Source: Nocardiopsis flavescens (GTDB lineage Bacteria; Actinomycetota; Actinomycetes; Streptosporangiales; Streptosporangiaceae). From it: 64,000 bases of DNA. This document shows, in pieces, positions 1-8,247 of the stretch. The DNA lies in contig NZ_FQZK01000007.1 of NCBI RefSeq assembly GCF_900141985.1, positions 1-64,000 on the forward strand. The letters are read 5' to 3'. Made by a program: the position numbers and the translations under genes. The first letter of the stretch is position 1. Every line of letters begins with the position of its first letter. Under the pieces are notes generated by a model that saw only the letters and a list, made by a program, of their open reading frames with translations, was not told the origin of the DNA and did no database searches.

Positions 1-199
1 TCAATCAAAGGAACCTCGCACACTCCGGACGAAATCTCACCGACTTCGCCGTCGTGTGACGGGGCCAAAACAAACTTGGCTGTAAAAATCGAACACGCGC
101 TGTTGAGTTCTCAAGAAGCAACCGCCCTTCCCGTACAAGCACCGGACCTGGGTCCGTGTTGCTCTTCCGTGGAAGGCGTCTGCGTTTCCGCTTTGTTGT
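1..199 (-). promoter_or_regulatory. rRNA operon leader (5' end of pre-rRNA)
   Basis: Read on the minus strand this is an actinobacterial rrn leader. The element TTCTTGAGAACTCAACAGCG (98-117, with a 5-bp inverted repeat) is followed by an AAGTTTGTTTTGG segment and an end near position 1 reading GGTTCCTTTGATTG, which in this group lies shortly before the 16S start. The element resembles the conserved antitermination region of rrn leaders. The 16S gene should begin a few tens of bases beyond the left edge. The right boundary is placed just downstream of the proximal promoter. Confidence 0.8.
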
Positions 200-205
200 G
201 TCTTC

Positions 206-234
206 ACTTTATCAGTGTTTCTGCGACCCGCCAA
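206..234 (-). promoter_or_regulatory. rRNA promoter, proximal
   Basis: On the minus strand a TTGGCG -35 box (229-234) and TAAAGT -10 box (206-211) are separated by exactly 17 bases. It is the promoter closest to the rRNA leader, and transcription would start about 200 bases from the window edge. Confidence 0.65.
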
Positions 235-440
235 ACCGGCGTTTTCGCGGAATCAACCGACCAGGAGTGGAGAATTCCCGTTTTCCCTCACCGCCCTTCT
301 CAAGGCGACCCCCTGACCCTACCGCCTCCGGGCGCATGCCCGTGACGCTCTGGGTCGGAGTGAAGAAGAGGTGTCGCGCGATCGCGGTCCGGGGCCGAAC
401 ACGCCCTCAGGGCGCTCGCCGTCCCGCAGCGACTCGTTCG

Positions 441-469
441 AGTGTAGGCAACAGCTTGGTCGACGTCAA
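441..469 (-). promoter_or_regulatory. rRNA promoter, middle
   Basis: On the minus strand TTGACG (464-469) and TACACT (441-446) have a 17-base spacer. This is close to the HrdB/SigA consensus and the strongest promoter match in the window. Tandem promoters are usual for actinobacterial rrn operons. Confidence 0.75.
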
Positions 470-575
470 ATCACCTGCTCGGCGGGGGGAGGCCCCTGTT
501 CGCAGGCGGTCGCCGCGGTCCTCGACCCCCCACACCGGGGATCGTGTGCGTCCGCGGCTGTTTCGTCGGACGTGG

Positions 576-604
576 ATCGTTCTCCCCCGGTGTGCACGGC
601 TCAA
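576..604 (-). promoter_or_regulatory. possible third, distal rRNA promoter
   Basis: On the minus strand TTGAGC (599-604) and AACGAT (576-581) are 17 bases apart. The -10 box is poor. It is listed because it continues the tandem array; it could be chance. Confidence 0.35.
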
Positions 605-649
605 ACACGGTTCGGGAGATTTCTCCGCCGGCCTTCGCGGGGAACGCCG

Positions 650-678
650 CGGGGGCGGCCCGGAACGGACCGCCCCCG
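650..678 (-). terminator. hairpin after rdgB
   Basis: The arms CGGGGGCGG (650-658) and CCGCCCCCG (670-678) form a 9-bp GC stem directly after the rdgB stop codon. There is no U-tract, which is common in actinomycetes. It separates the rph-rdgB unit from the rRNA promoters. Confidence 0.6.
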
Positions 679-692
679 GGTGTCGCGGGTGC

Positions 693-1298
693 TCAGAGCA
701 TCGCGGCGATCTCGGCCGCCAGCCCGCGGAAGGCGATCCCCCGGTGGCTGATCGCGTTCTTCTCGTCCGGGGCCAGCTCGGCGGTGCTGCGGTTCTCCCC
801 CTCGGGGACGAAGACCGGGTCGTAGCCGAACCCGTTCTCCCCGCGGGGCGCCTCGATCACACGGCCGCGCATCTCCCCCTCCGTCACCACCTCGGTGCCG
901 TCGGGCAGGACCAGGGCGGCCGCGCACACGAAGGCGCCGCCGCGGCGCTCGGGCGGGGTGTCCGCCAGCTGGTCCAGGACCAGCTGCAGGTTGGCCCGGT
1001 CCTGGTCCCCCGCACCGAAGCGGCCGGCCCAGCGGGCCGACAGCACGCCCGGCATGCCGTTCAGCTCGTCCACGCTCAGCCCCGAGTCGTCGGCGACCGC
1101 GGGCAGCCCCGTGTGGGCGGCGATGGCGCGGGCCTTGAGCAGGGCGTTGCCCACGAACGTGGGCTCGGTCTCGGGGACCTCCGGGGCATCCGGGAAGGCC
1201 TCCAGGGACAGCACCTCGGCGCTCACCCCCGCGTCCGCGAGGATGGCGCGCAGCTCGGGCACCTTCTTGGCGTTGCGGGTGGCCAGAACGATCTTCAC
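693..1298 (-). CDS. rdgB: RdgB/HAM1 non-canonical purine NTP pyrophosphatase
   Basis: This 201-residue protein belongs to the Ham1 family, which hydrolyses dITP, XTP and ITP to the monophosphate plus pyrophosphate and so keeps deaminated purines out of DNA and RNA. Family motifs run in order: the N-terminal LATRNAKK substrate loop, PVADDSGLSVDEL, SARWAG, GYDPVF and the C-terminal SHRGIAFR. The GTG start at 1298 follows a GGGGGA ribosome site; the frame stays open far upstream, but that part is antisense-like to rph. It lies 50 bases downstream of rph on the same strand, the order also found in M. tuberculosis (Rv1340-Rv1341), so the two are probably co-transcribed. Confidence 0.95.
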   Translation of the reverse strand: MKIVLATRNAKKVPELRAILADAGVSAEVLSLEAFPDAPEVPETEPTFVGNALLKARAIAAHTGLPAVADDSGLSVDELNGMPGVLSARWAGRFGAGDQDRANLQLVLDQLADTPPERRGGAFVCAAALVLPDGTEVVTEGEMRGRVIEAPRGENGFGYDPVFVPEGENRSTAELAPDEKNAISHRGIAFRGLAAEIAAML

Positions 1299-1348
1299 GA
1301 TTCCCCCTTCGCCGGCGACTCCGCCGATCCTGGTGCCGTTGAGAACGG

Positions 1349-2068
1349 TCACTCGGCCAGCGCCTTCTTCTGGAGGACGGTCAGCTCCTCGCAGCCGCCG
1401 ACCGCGAGGTCGAGCAGCTTGTCGAGCAGCTCGCGGTCGAACGCGGCGCCCTCGGCGGTGCCCTGCACCTCGATGAACCTGCCGTCGCCGGTGAGGACGA
1501 CGTTCATGTCGGTGTCGGCGACGGAGTCCTCCAGGTAGTTGAGGTCCAGCCGGGGCTGGCCCTGGACGACGCCGACGCTGACCGCCGCCAGCGATCCGGT
1601 GAGCGGGTTGTTCTTGAGGTTGCGGCGCTTGCGCAGCCACTTCACCGCGTCGGCGAGGGCCACGTACGCGCCGGTGATGGCCGCGGTGCGGGTGCCCCCG
1701 TCCGCCTGGAGGACGTCGCAGTCCAGGGTGATGGTGTGCTCCCCCATCGCCTTGAAGTCGACGACGGCGCGCAGGGAGCGGCCGATGAGCCGGGAGATCT
1801 CGTGGGTGCGGCCGCCGATCTTGCCACGGACCGACTCGCGGGCGCCGCGGGTGTCGGTGGCGCGGGGCAGCATCGCGTACTCGGCGGTGACCCACCCCTC
1901 GCCGGTGCCGCGGCGCCAGCGGGGGACGCCGTCCTCGACGGTGGCGGCGCAGAGCACGCGGGTGTCCCCGAACTCGATGAGCGCGGAGCCTTCCGCCTGG
2001 CGCAGCCAGTTGCGGGTGATCGTCACGGGGCGGAGTTGGGTCGGAACTCGTCCGTCAGGTCGGGCCAT
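1349..2068 (-). CDS. rph: ribonuclease PH
   Basis: The 239-residue protein is a full-length RNase PH, a phosphorolytic 3'-5' exoribonuclease that trims tRNA 3' ends. Visible motifs are RPDGR near the N-terminus, the nucleotide-binding stretch [12 protein letters not shown] and the catalytic block [17 protein letters not shown]. The length matches the family norm of about 240. The ATG lies 78 bases from the end of the upstream metallohydrolase gene, and rdgB follows on the same strand. The RNase PH, RdgB and metallo-beta-lactamase order is conserved in actinobacteria. Confidence 0.96.
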   Translation of the reverse strand: MARPDGRVPTQLRPVTITRNWLRQAEGSALIEFGDTRVLCAATVEDGVPRWRRGTGEGWVTAEYAMLPRATDTRGARESVRGKIGGRTHEISRLIGRSLRAVVDFKAMGEHTITLDCDVLQADGGTRTAAITGAYVALADAVKWLRKRRNLKNNPLTGSLAAVSVGVVQGQPRLDLNYLEDSVADTDMNVVLTGDGRFIEVQGTAEGAAFDRELLDKLLDLAVGGCEELTVLQKKALAE

Positions 2069-2146
2069 GGTGAAGAGCGTATACGTGCGCGGTCGCGGCG
2101 GTGCCGGGAGCGCGGAAGGCGGGACCGGGCGGGCTCCTCCCCGCGG

Positions 2147-2899
2147 TCAGCCGCCGACGGCGAACCTGCGGCCGCTGCGGGCCAGGTCGATGGGGCCGCC
2201 GTAGGTGGACCGGGCCTCGGCCAGGGTGACCTCGTCGTCGTTCCACGGCACCAGGTGGGTGAGCAGCAGGCTGCGCGCGCGGGCGCGGCTGGCGTGGTCG
2301 CCCGCCTCGCTGCCGGTGAGGTGCATGTCCTTGGGGTGGTCGAGGTGGTCCTGGAAGGCGGCCTCGCACAGGAACAGGTCGGTGTCGGCGGCCAGGTCCA
2401 CGAGGGAGTCGCAGGCGCCGGTGTCCCCGGAGTAGGCCATGCTCGACCCGTCGTGCTCCAGGCGGATGCCGAAGGCCTCCACCGGGTGGTTGACGTGGTC
2501 CACGCGGACGGAGAACGGGCCGATGCCCAGGCTCCCGGGGGTGAGCTCGTGGAAGTCGAAGACCTCGGTCATGCCGGGGTCGGGCTCCAGGCCGTACGCC
2601 TCGGCGACGCGGTCGGCGACGCCGCCGGGACCGTAGACGGGGATCCGGGGTTTGGCCCCCTCGGGGTGGAACATGCGGGCGACCCAGTACGAGCAGAGGT
2701 CGAAGCAGTGGTCGGCGTGCAGGTGGCTGAGGTAGACCGCGTCGACGGAGTAGATGTCGATGTACCGCTGGAGTGCTCCGAGTGCGCCGTTGCCCATGTC
2801 GAGGAGCAGGCGGAAGCCGTCGGCCTCGACCAGGTAACAGGAGGCGGGGCTGTCCGGCCCCGGGAAGCTCCCGGAGGACCCGATAATCGTGAGTCGCAC
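2147..2899 (-). CDS. MBL-fold hydrolase, probable atypical class II cAMP phosphodiesterase (Rv1339-like)
   Basis: This 250-residue metallo-beta-lactamase-fold protein has the zinc motif HLHADH (residues 59-64), an N-terminal GSSGSFPGPDSPAS loop, a later YSGDTG and a C-terminal LLTHLVPW. These features and the gene neighbourhood match M. tuberculosis Rv1339, described as an atypical class II cAMP phosphodiesterase, so cyclic-nucleotide hydrolysis is the best guess. RNase-Z-like folds share the HxHxDH motif, so the substrate remains an inference. I chose the GTG at 2899 because GAGAAGG lies just upstream and the family begins at the RLTIIG strand; a start at 2941 would add 14 unconserved residues. 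It leads the rph-rdgB unit. Confidence 0.88.
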   Translation of the reverse strand: MRLTIIGSSGSFPGPDSPASCYLVEADGFRLLLDMGNGALGALQRYIDIYSVDAVYLSHLHADHCFDLCSYWVARMFHPEGAKPRIPVYGPGGVADRVAEAYGLEPDPGMTEVFDFHELTPGSLGIGPFSVRVDHVNHPVEAFGIRLEHDGSSMAYSGDTGACDSLVDLAADTDLFLCEAAFQDHLDHPKDMHLTGSEAGDHASRARARSLLLTHLVPWNDDEVTLAEARSTYGGPIDLARSGRRFAVGG

Positions 2900-3068
2900 G
2901 TCGTCGTCGCCTTCTCGAAGGGCCGCGCTGCTCCGTGGCACCCCCTCGACCGTGTGCGCGGAGTACGGATGGCGGCTGGTTCAGCGGTTGTCCCGTTGTT
3001 ACGGGTCTACCCCAATGCCCGGCCGGGTGGTACAAAATGTGTTCTGCATCTCACGCGACCTCCATCAC

Positions 3069-3085
3069 GTGTGAATTTTTCACAC
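3069..3085. promoter_or_regulatory. palindromic operator candidate (CRP-like half sites)
   Basis: GTGTGAA-TTT-TTCACAC is a perfect 7-bp inverted repeat in an unusually AT-rich part of the gap between cysM and the phosphodiesterase gene, about 170 bases upstream of the latter. The half sites TGTGA and TCACA equal the CRP consensus, but the spacer is 5 rather than 6 bases. The rest of the 322-base gap (2900-3221) holds no gene, only this site and the terminator at its cysM end. Confidence 0.45.
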
Positions 3086-3171
3086 CATATGACACATTAC
3101 GGGCGATTCCTTCTCTCCGTATTACGGTCGCGTTCCGGCGGCGTTCGGCCCGCGCGGGGGCGGCACGCGGC

Positions 3172-3205
3172 CGGGGCGGCACCCCGTCTCCGGGATGCCG
3201 CCCCG
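3172..3205 (-). terminator. terminator of the mec-cysO-cysM operon
   Basis: CGGGGCGGCA (3172-3181) pairs with TGCCGCCCCG (3196-3205), with further short pairing possible inside the loop. It begins 17 bases after the cysM stop codon on the minus strand. Confidence 0.7.
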
Positions 3206-3221
3206 TGGTCCGGCGCGGCGG

Positions 3222-4178
<957 letters not shown>

Positions 4179-4457
4179 CTAGCGGCTTCCGCCGGCGACG
4201 GCGGGCAGGACGGTGACGTTGTCGCCGTCGGAGAGCTCCGCGTCCAGCCCGCCGACGAAGCGCACGTCCTCGTCGTTGAGGTACACGTTGATGAAGCGGC
4301 GCAGCTTGCCGTCGTCCACCAGGCGCGCGCCGATGCCCGGGTAGCGGTTGTCCAGGTCGGTGAACAGCTCGCCCAGGGTGGCGCCGCTGCCCTCGACGAC
4401 CTTGGCGTCGCCGGTCAGGTTGCGCAGGATGGTGGGGATGCGGACCTCGATGGCCAT
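4179..4457 (-). CDS. cysO: CysO sulfur-carrier protein (MoaD/ThiS family)
   Basis: This is a 92-residue ubiquitin-fold sulfur carrier with the CysO signature IPTILRNLTG at its N-terminus and the RRFINVYLNDEDVRF core. The diglycine that is activated as a thiocarboxylate is at G89-G90, but two further residues, S91 and R92, follow before the stop. M. tuberculosis CysO ends at the diglycine, so this copy probably needs trimming, plausibly by the neighbouring JAMM protease. The ATG at 4457 was chosen because it gives the family length and starts with the conserved AIEVRIPTIL strand; a start at 4523 would add 22 unrelated residues. It lies between mec and cysM. Confidence 0.93.
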   Translation of the reverse strand: MAIEVRIPTILRNLTGDAKVVEGSGATLGELFTDLDNRYPGIGARLVDDGKLRRFINVYLNDEDVRFVGGLDAELSDGDNVTVLPAVAGGSR

Positions 4458-4551
4458 AGGTGTGTCTTCCCGTGAACGTGGTGGATGTGCGTACAGTCCC
4501 AACAGGGGTCCTCCCGCGGCCATTCCGCGGGTCCCGCCGGGTCGGCCGGTG

Positions 4552-4974
4552 CTACCGGCCGGTCGGGGCTCCGGTGACCTCGACCGGTTCCTCGGTGATC
4601 TCGCCGTCCAGGATCCGGTAGGAGCGCAGTTCGGCGGTCTCGGGGTCCCGCGTGGACACGAGCACGTAGTGCGCGCCGGGCTCGGAGGCGTAGGAGACGT
4701 CGGTGCGCGAGGGGTAGGCCTCGGTGGCCGTGTGGGAGTGGTAGATCACGACGGGTTCCTCGTCGCGGTCGTCCATCTCCCGCCAGACCTTCAGCTGTTC
4801 GAGGGAGTCGAACCGGTAGAAGGTCGGGGACCGCTCGGCGTTGATCATCTCGATGAACCGCTCCGGGCGGTCGGAGCCCACCGGGCCGGCCACGATGCCG
4901 CAGGCCTCGTCCGGGTGGTCGCGGCGGGCGTGGGCGACGATCTGGTCGTAGATCGAGCGATCAATCCTCAACAT
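4552..4974 (-). CDS. mec: Mec+ JAMM metallopeptidase acting on CysO
   Basis: This 140-residue Mov34/MPN zinc protease has the complete JAMM set: E23 in DEACG, then H79-S-H81 followed by S89 and D92 in YHSHTATEAYPSRTD. In M. tuberculosis, Mec+ releases cysteine from the CysO-cysteine adduct made by CysM. Here it is the first gene of the operon, with a GGGAGG ribosome site 4 bases before the ATG. Because CysO carries a two-residue extension, this enzyme may also mature the carrier. The promoter must lie in the 131-base divergent gap shared with pncB. Confidence 0.94.
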   Translation of the reverse strand: MLRIDRSIYDQIVAHARRDHPDEACGIVAGPVGSDRPERFIEMINAERSPTFYRFDSLEQLKVWREMDDRDEEPVVIYHSHTATEAYPSRTDVSYASEPGAHYVLVSTRDPETAELRSYRILDGEITEEPVEVTGAPTGR

Positions 4975-5001
4975 GCCTCCCAGGGTATCGGAACAAATTT
5001 A

Positions 5002-5033
5002 CCTACCAACCGAATGGGTATTGTTAGCGTAGG
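5002..5033. promoter_or_regulatory. inverted-repeat region between mec and pncB
   Basis: In the divergent mec/pncB gap, CCTAC (5002-5006) is mirrored by GTAGG (5029-5033), and inside these TACC (5004-5007) is mirrored by GGTA (5017-5020). The stretch is AT-rich for this genome and could hold an operator serving either operon. No regulator is recognisable from the site. Confidence 0.3.
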
Positions 5034-5105
5034 CCGAGGTCACCCCGGGCGGGATGGGGCAGGTCGGCGTCGGGCCGCGAAGGCCCACGGATTAGTCTCG
5101 TACCC

Positions 5106-6407
5106 ATGAACGAGCAAGGCGGCAGTGCGCTGCTGACCGACCACTACGAGCTGACGATGCTCCAGGCCGCCCTGCACAGCGGTGCGGCGGACCGGCCGTC
5201 GGTCTTCGAGATGTTCGCCCGGCGGCTGCCCGAGGGGCGCCGCTACGGCGTCGTGGCGGGGACCGGACGCTTCCTCGACCTGTTGGAGCGGTTCCGCTTC
5301 CGCACCGAGGAACTGGACTTCCTGTCGGACAACGGCGTGGTGGACGACACCACCCTGCGCTGGTTGTCGGAGTACCGGTTCTCCGGCAACGTCTGGGGCT
5401 ACGGCGAGGGCGAGGCCTACTTCCCCGGTTCCCCGATCCTGGTGGTCGAGGGCACGTTCGCCGAGGGGGTGATCCTGGAGACCCTCGCGCTGTCGGTGTA
5501 CAACCACGACAGCGCCATCGCCTCCGCGGCGAGCCGGATGGTCGTGGCGGCCGGCGGACGGCCGCTCATCGAGATGGGGTCGCGCCGCACCCATGAGGCG
5601 GCGGCCGTGGCCTCCGCGCGCGCCGCCTACCTCGCCGGGTTCGCGACCTCCTCCAACCTGGAGGCCGGGCGGTCCTACGGGGTGCCCACCGGGGGCACCG
5701 CGGCACACGCCTTCACCCTGCTGCACGACAGCGAGCGGCACGCCTTCTCCGCGCAGCTGGAGTCGCTGGGGAAGCGGACGACGCTGCTGGTGGACACCTA
5801 CGACGTGGAGCGCGCCGTGCGCACCGCCGTCGAGCTGGCCGGGTCGGAGCTGGGCGCGGTGCGCATCGACTCCGGCGACCTGGGCGCGACCGCGGGCCGG
5901 GTGCGGGCGCAGCTGGACGCGCTCGGCGCCGGCGAGACCCGGATCGTGGTGACCGGCGACCTCGACGAGCACTCCATCCAGGCGCTGGCCGTGGCCCCCG
6001 TGGACGGGTACGGGGTGGGTACTTCCCTGGTGACCGGTTCGGGCGCGCCGACGGTCTCGCTGGTGTACAAGCTGGTGGCCCGGGCGCGCGGCACGGAGCC
6101 CGGCCTGCCGCTGGAGCCGGTCGCCAAGCGGTCCGTGGGCAAGCCCAGCCGGGGCGGCCGCAAGTGGGCGCTGCGCCGGCTCGACGACAAGGGGCTCGCC
6201 GTCGCCGAGGAGGTGTTCCCCTACGAGCCGCAGGAGGCGGTGGGGACCCGCCCGGTGCTGCGGCCGCTGGTGGAGGCCGGCGAGGTGGTGGGCGCCGAGA
6301 GCGTGCACGACGCCCGCGACCGGCACCGCGCGGTGGTGGCCGAGCTTCCCGAGCAGGCGCTGCGGATGTCGCGGGGCGACGCCGCGCTGCCGACCGTGTT
6401 CCATTGA
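5106..6407 (+). CDS. pncB: nicotinate phosphoribosyltransferase
   Basis: The 433-residue protein converts nicotinate and PRPP, with ATP hydrolysis, to nicotinate mononucleotide in the Preiss-Handler NAD salvage route. Typical features are the N-terminal LLTDHYELTML, EMGSRRTHE, the GGTAAHAF region carrying the histidine phosphorylated in this family, and the phosphate loop VRIDSGDLGA. The length agrees with bacterial NAPRTases. The nicotinamidase gene pncA starts 44 bases downstream on the same strand, so the pair makes nicotinate and then uses it. Confidence 0.96.
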   Translation: MNEQGGSALLTDHYELTMLQAALHSGAADRPSVFEMFARRLPEGRRYGVVAGTGRFLDLLERFRFRTEELDFLSDNGVVDDTTLRWLSEYRFSGNVWGYGEGEAYFPGSPILVVEGTFAEGVILETLALSVYNHDSAIASAASRMVVAAGGRPLIEMGSRRTHEAAAVASARAAYLAGFATSSNLEAGRSYGVPTGGTAAHAFTLLHDSERHAFSAQLESLGKRTTLLVDTYDVERAVRTAVELAGSELGAVRIDSGDLGATAGRVRAQLDALGAGETRIVVTGDLDEHSIQALAVAPVDGYGVGTSLVTGSGAPTVSLVYKLVARARGTEPGLPLEPVAKRSVGKPSRGGRKWALRRLDDKGLAVAEEVFPYEPQEAVGTRPVLRPLVEAGEVVGAESVHDARDRHRAVVAELPEQALRMSRGDAALPTVFH

Positions 6408-6451
6408 CCGAGGGTGTTGCAGGCAGTGTTGCTGGAAAGGGAGGTGCCGGT

Positions 6452-7021
6452 ATGACCAGGGCGCTCATCGTGGTGGACGTGCAGAACGACTTCTGTGAGG
6501 GCGGGAGCCTGGCGGTGGCCGGGGGTGCCGCGACGGCGGAGGCGGTCACCGGACACGCCCGCTCCGGCGGGTACGACCACGTGGTCGCCACCCGCGACTA
6601 CCACGTCGACCCGGGGTCCCACTTCTCGGAGGAGCCGGACTTCGTCGACACCTGGCCGCGGCACTGCGAGGTGGGCACGCCCGGGGCGGAGTTCCACCCG
6701 GGGTTCGACGCCTCGCTGGCCGAGGAGGTCTTCAGCAAGGGCCGCTACACGGCGGCCTACAGCGGGTTCGAGGGGACGGCCGACGGCGGGGCGACGCTGG
6801 CGGACTGGCTGCGCGAGCGCGGGGTGGACGAGGTGGACGTGGTGGGCATCGCCACCGACCACTGCGTGCGGGCCACCGCGCTGGACGCCGTCCGGGAGGG
6901 GCTGCGCACGCGGGTGCTGCTGGGCCTGACCGCGGGGGTCTCCCGGCCGACCGTGGACGCGGCGCTGGAGCGGCTGGCCGGGGCGGGCGTGGCCCTGGAG
7001 GGCGAGCCCCGGGTCGGCTGA
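6452..7021 (+). CDS. pncA: nicotinamidase (isochorismatase fold)
   Basis: This 189-residue protein hydrolyses nicotinamide to nicotinate and ammonia. The cysteine-hydrolase triad is visible as D9 (VDVQNDF), K96 (FSKGRYT) and C138 (TDHCVRA), and the metal site as D49, H51 and H57. The ATG at 6452 sits behind the strong ribosome site GGAAAGGGAGG. It follows pncB and is closed by a strong hairpin. A general isochorismatase-family hydrolase is the only alternative, and the triad plus pncB linkage makes it unlikely. Confidence 0.95.
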   Translation: MTRALIVVDVQNDFCEGGSLAVAGGAATAEAVTGHARSGGYDHVVATRDYHVDPGSHFSEEPDFVDTWPRHCEVGTPGAEFHPGFDASLAEEVFSKGRYTAAYSGFEGTADGGATLADWLRERGVDEVDVVGIATDHCVRATALDAVREGLRTRVLLGLTAGVSRPTVDAALERLAGAGVALEGEPRVG

Positions 7022-7037
7022 CCGCCCGCGCACATAC

Positions 7038-7067
7038 GGGGGGCGGGGCCGGACGGCCCCGCCCCCC
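7038..7067. terminator. bidirectional terminator between pncA and trpS
   Basis: A perfect 13-bp stem, GGGGGGCGGGGCC (7038-7050) with GGCCCCGCCCCCC (7055-7067), and a GGAC loop lies between the convergent ends of pncA and trpS. Confidence 0.85.
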
Positions 7068-7081
7068 GGTGCCCGTCGGGC

Positions 7082-8098
7082 TCAGGCGACGCCGATGGCG
7101 GCGCGCACGCGGTCCAGGACGGCGCGGGCGCGCTCGCGGGCGCGGACCGACCCGGCTTCGAGGATGTCGTCGATCTGCCGGGGGTCGGCCATCAGCTCCT
7201 CGTAGCGCTCGCGCTTGGGTCCCAGCTCGGCGTTGACGGCCTCGAACAGCTCGTTCTTGAGGTCGCCCCAGCCCGTCCCGCCCCGCTCCAGCCGCTTGCG
7301 CACGTCGGCGACGGTGTCGGGGCCGACGAAGTGGGTGAGGAGCTGGAAGGGCACCGAGGTGTCGGGGTCCTTGGGGTCCTCGACCGGGGTGGAGTCGGTG
7401 GGGATCCGGCGGATCGCCTTCTTGAGCTTGTTCTCGGGGAGGAAGAGCGGGATGTGGTTGTCGTAGGACTTGCTCATCTTGCGGCCGTCGACGCCGGGGA
7501 GGATGCTCGCCTCGCTGTCGTCGATGACGCCCTTGGGCAGGGGGAGGGTGTACCCCTGCCCGCCCTGGCCGTAGCGGTTGTTGAAGTACCCGGCGATGTC
7601 GGCGGTGTACTCGATGTGCTGGGACTGGTCGCGGCCCACGGGGACGTGGGTGGCCTCCATGATGAGGATGTCCGCGGCCATGAGGATCGGGTAGTTGAAC
7701 AGCCCCATGTTGACGCCGGCGTCCAGGTCGGTGATCCCGGCCTCGTTGTTGCGGTCGCGGGCCGCCTTGTAGGCGTGGGCGCGGTTCATCAGGCCCTTGG
7801 GGGTGAGGGCGGTGAGGACGGTGGTCAGCTCGAAGGTCTCGGGGACCTTGGACTGCTGGTAGATGACCGTCTCGGCCGGGTCCAGCCCGCACGCCAGCCA
7901 GGTGGCAGCCCCGGACCGGATGCTGTGGCGGAGCTCGTCCGCGTCCTTGACGGTGTTGAGCGCGTGGTAGTCCGCCACGAAGTAGTACGTGTCGTAGACC
8001 TTCGCGGCCGCCAGGGCCGGTTTGATCGCGCCGACGTAGTTGCCCAGGTGGAAGTCGCCGGTGGGCTTGATCCCGGTCAGGTAGGTGTTCGCTGCCAT
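7082..8098 (-). CDS. trpS: tryptophan--tRNA ligase
   Basis: This 338-residue class I aminoacyl-tRNA synthetase charges tRNA-Trp. The HIGH-type signature is HLGN at residues 17-20 (TGIKPTGDFHLGNY), and the KMSKS loop appears as GRKMSKSYDN. The tryptophan-site motifs NMGLFNYPILMAADIL and VGRDQSQHIE are intact. It is a single-gene unit. The ATG at 8098 begins the conserved NTYLTGIKPTG segment. Actinomycetes may carry a second, antibiotic-resistant TrpS; nothing here suggests this is that type. Confidence 0.96.
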   Translation of the reverse strand: MAANTYLTGIKPTGDFHLGNYVGAIKPALAAAKVYDTYYFVADYHALNTVKDADELRHSIRSGAATWLACGLDPAETVIYQQSKVPETFELTTVLTALTPKGLMNRAHAYKAARDRNNEAGITDLDAGVNMGLFNYPILMAADILIMEATHVPVGRDQSQHIEYTADIAGYFNNRYGQGGQGYTLPLPKGVIDDSEASILPGVDGRKMSKSYDNHIPLFLPENKLKKAIRRIPTDSTPVEDPKDPDTSVPFQLLTHFVGPDTVADVRKRLERGGTGWGDLKNELFEAVNAELGPKRERYEELMADPRQIDDILEAGSVRARERARAVLDRVRAAIGVA

Positions 8099-8116
8099 GC
8101 CTCCAGCCTAGCGGCG

Positions 8117-8143
8117 CGCCCGCGCGGAGCCCCCGCGCGGGCG
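8117..8143 (-). terminator. hairpin between the metalloprotease gene and trpS
   Basis: CGCCCGCGCGG (8117-8127) pairs with CCGCGCGGGCG (8133-8143) over 11 bp with a 5-base loop. It lies downstream of the metalloprotease gene on the minus strand and upstream of trpS, so it may isolate trpS from read-through. Confidence 0.5.
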
Positions 8144-8235
8144 TGCCGCTCCGCCTGGAGCGGAGCTTCGGGCCGGTCGAGGACACGGTGCTGTTCCGGG
8201 TGGAGCCGATCCTGCGCGGGCTGCTCGCGCTCTGA
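8143..8235 (+). pseudogene. possible 3' remnant of a lost gene
   Basis: A plus-strand frame from GTG at 8143 to TGA at 8235 encodes 30 residues beginning VPLRLERSFGPVEDTV. Every sense codon ends in G or C, as in real genes here, and the peptide has a natural mix of charged and hydrophobic residues. Upstream the frame runs into a hairpin and then antisense trpS, so a normal gene body is missing. It could be the tail of a deleted gene or chance. I do not recognise a family. Confidence 0.25.
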
Positions 8236-8247
8236 CCGCGCCGGGGC

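Noticed and set aside
156..1538. Long open frame on the plus strand opposite rdgB and rph
   Set aside because: It is antisense to two well-recognised genes; in DNA of this GC content opposite-strand frames stay open by chance. The translation is rich in Arg, Ala, Gly and Pro without a family motif.
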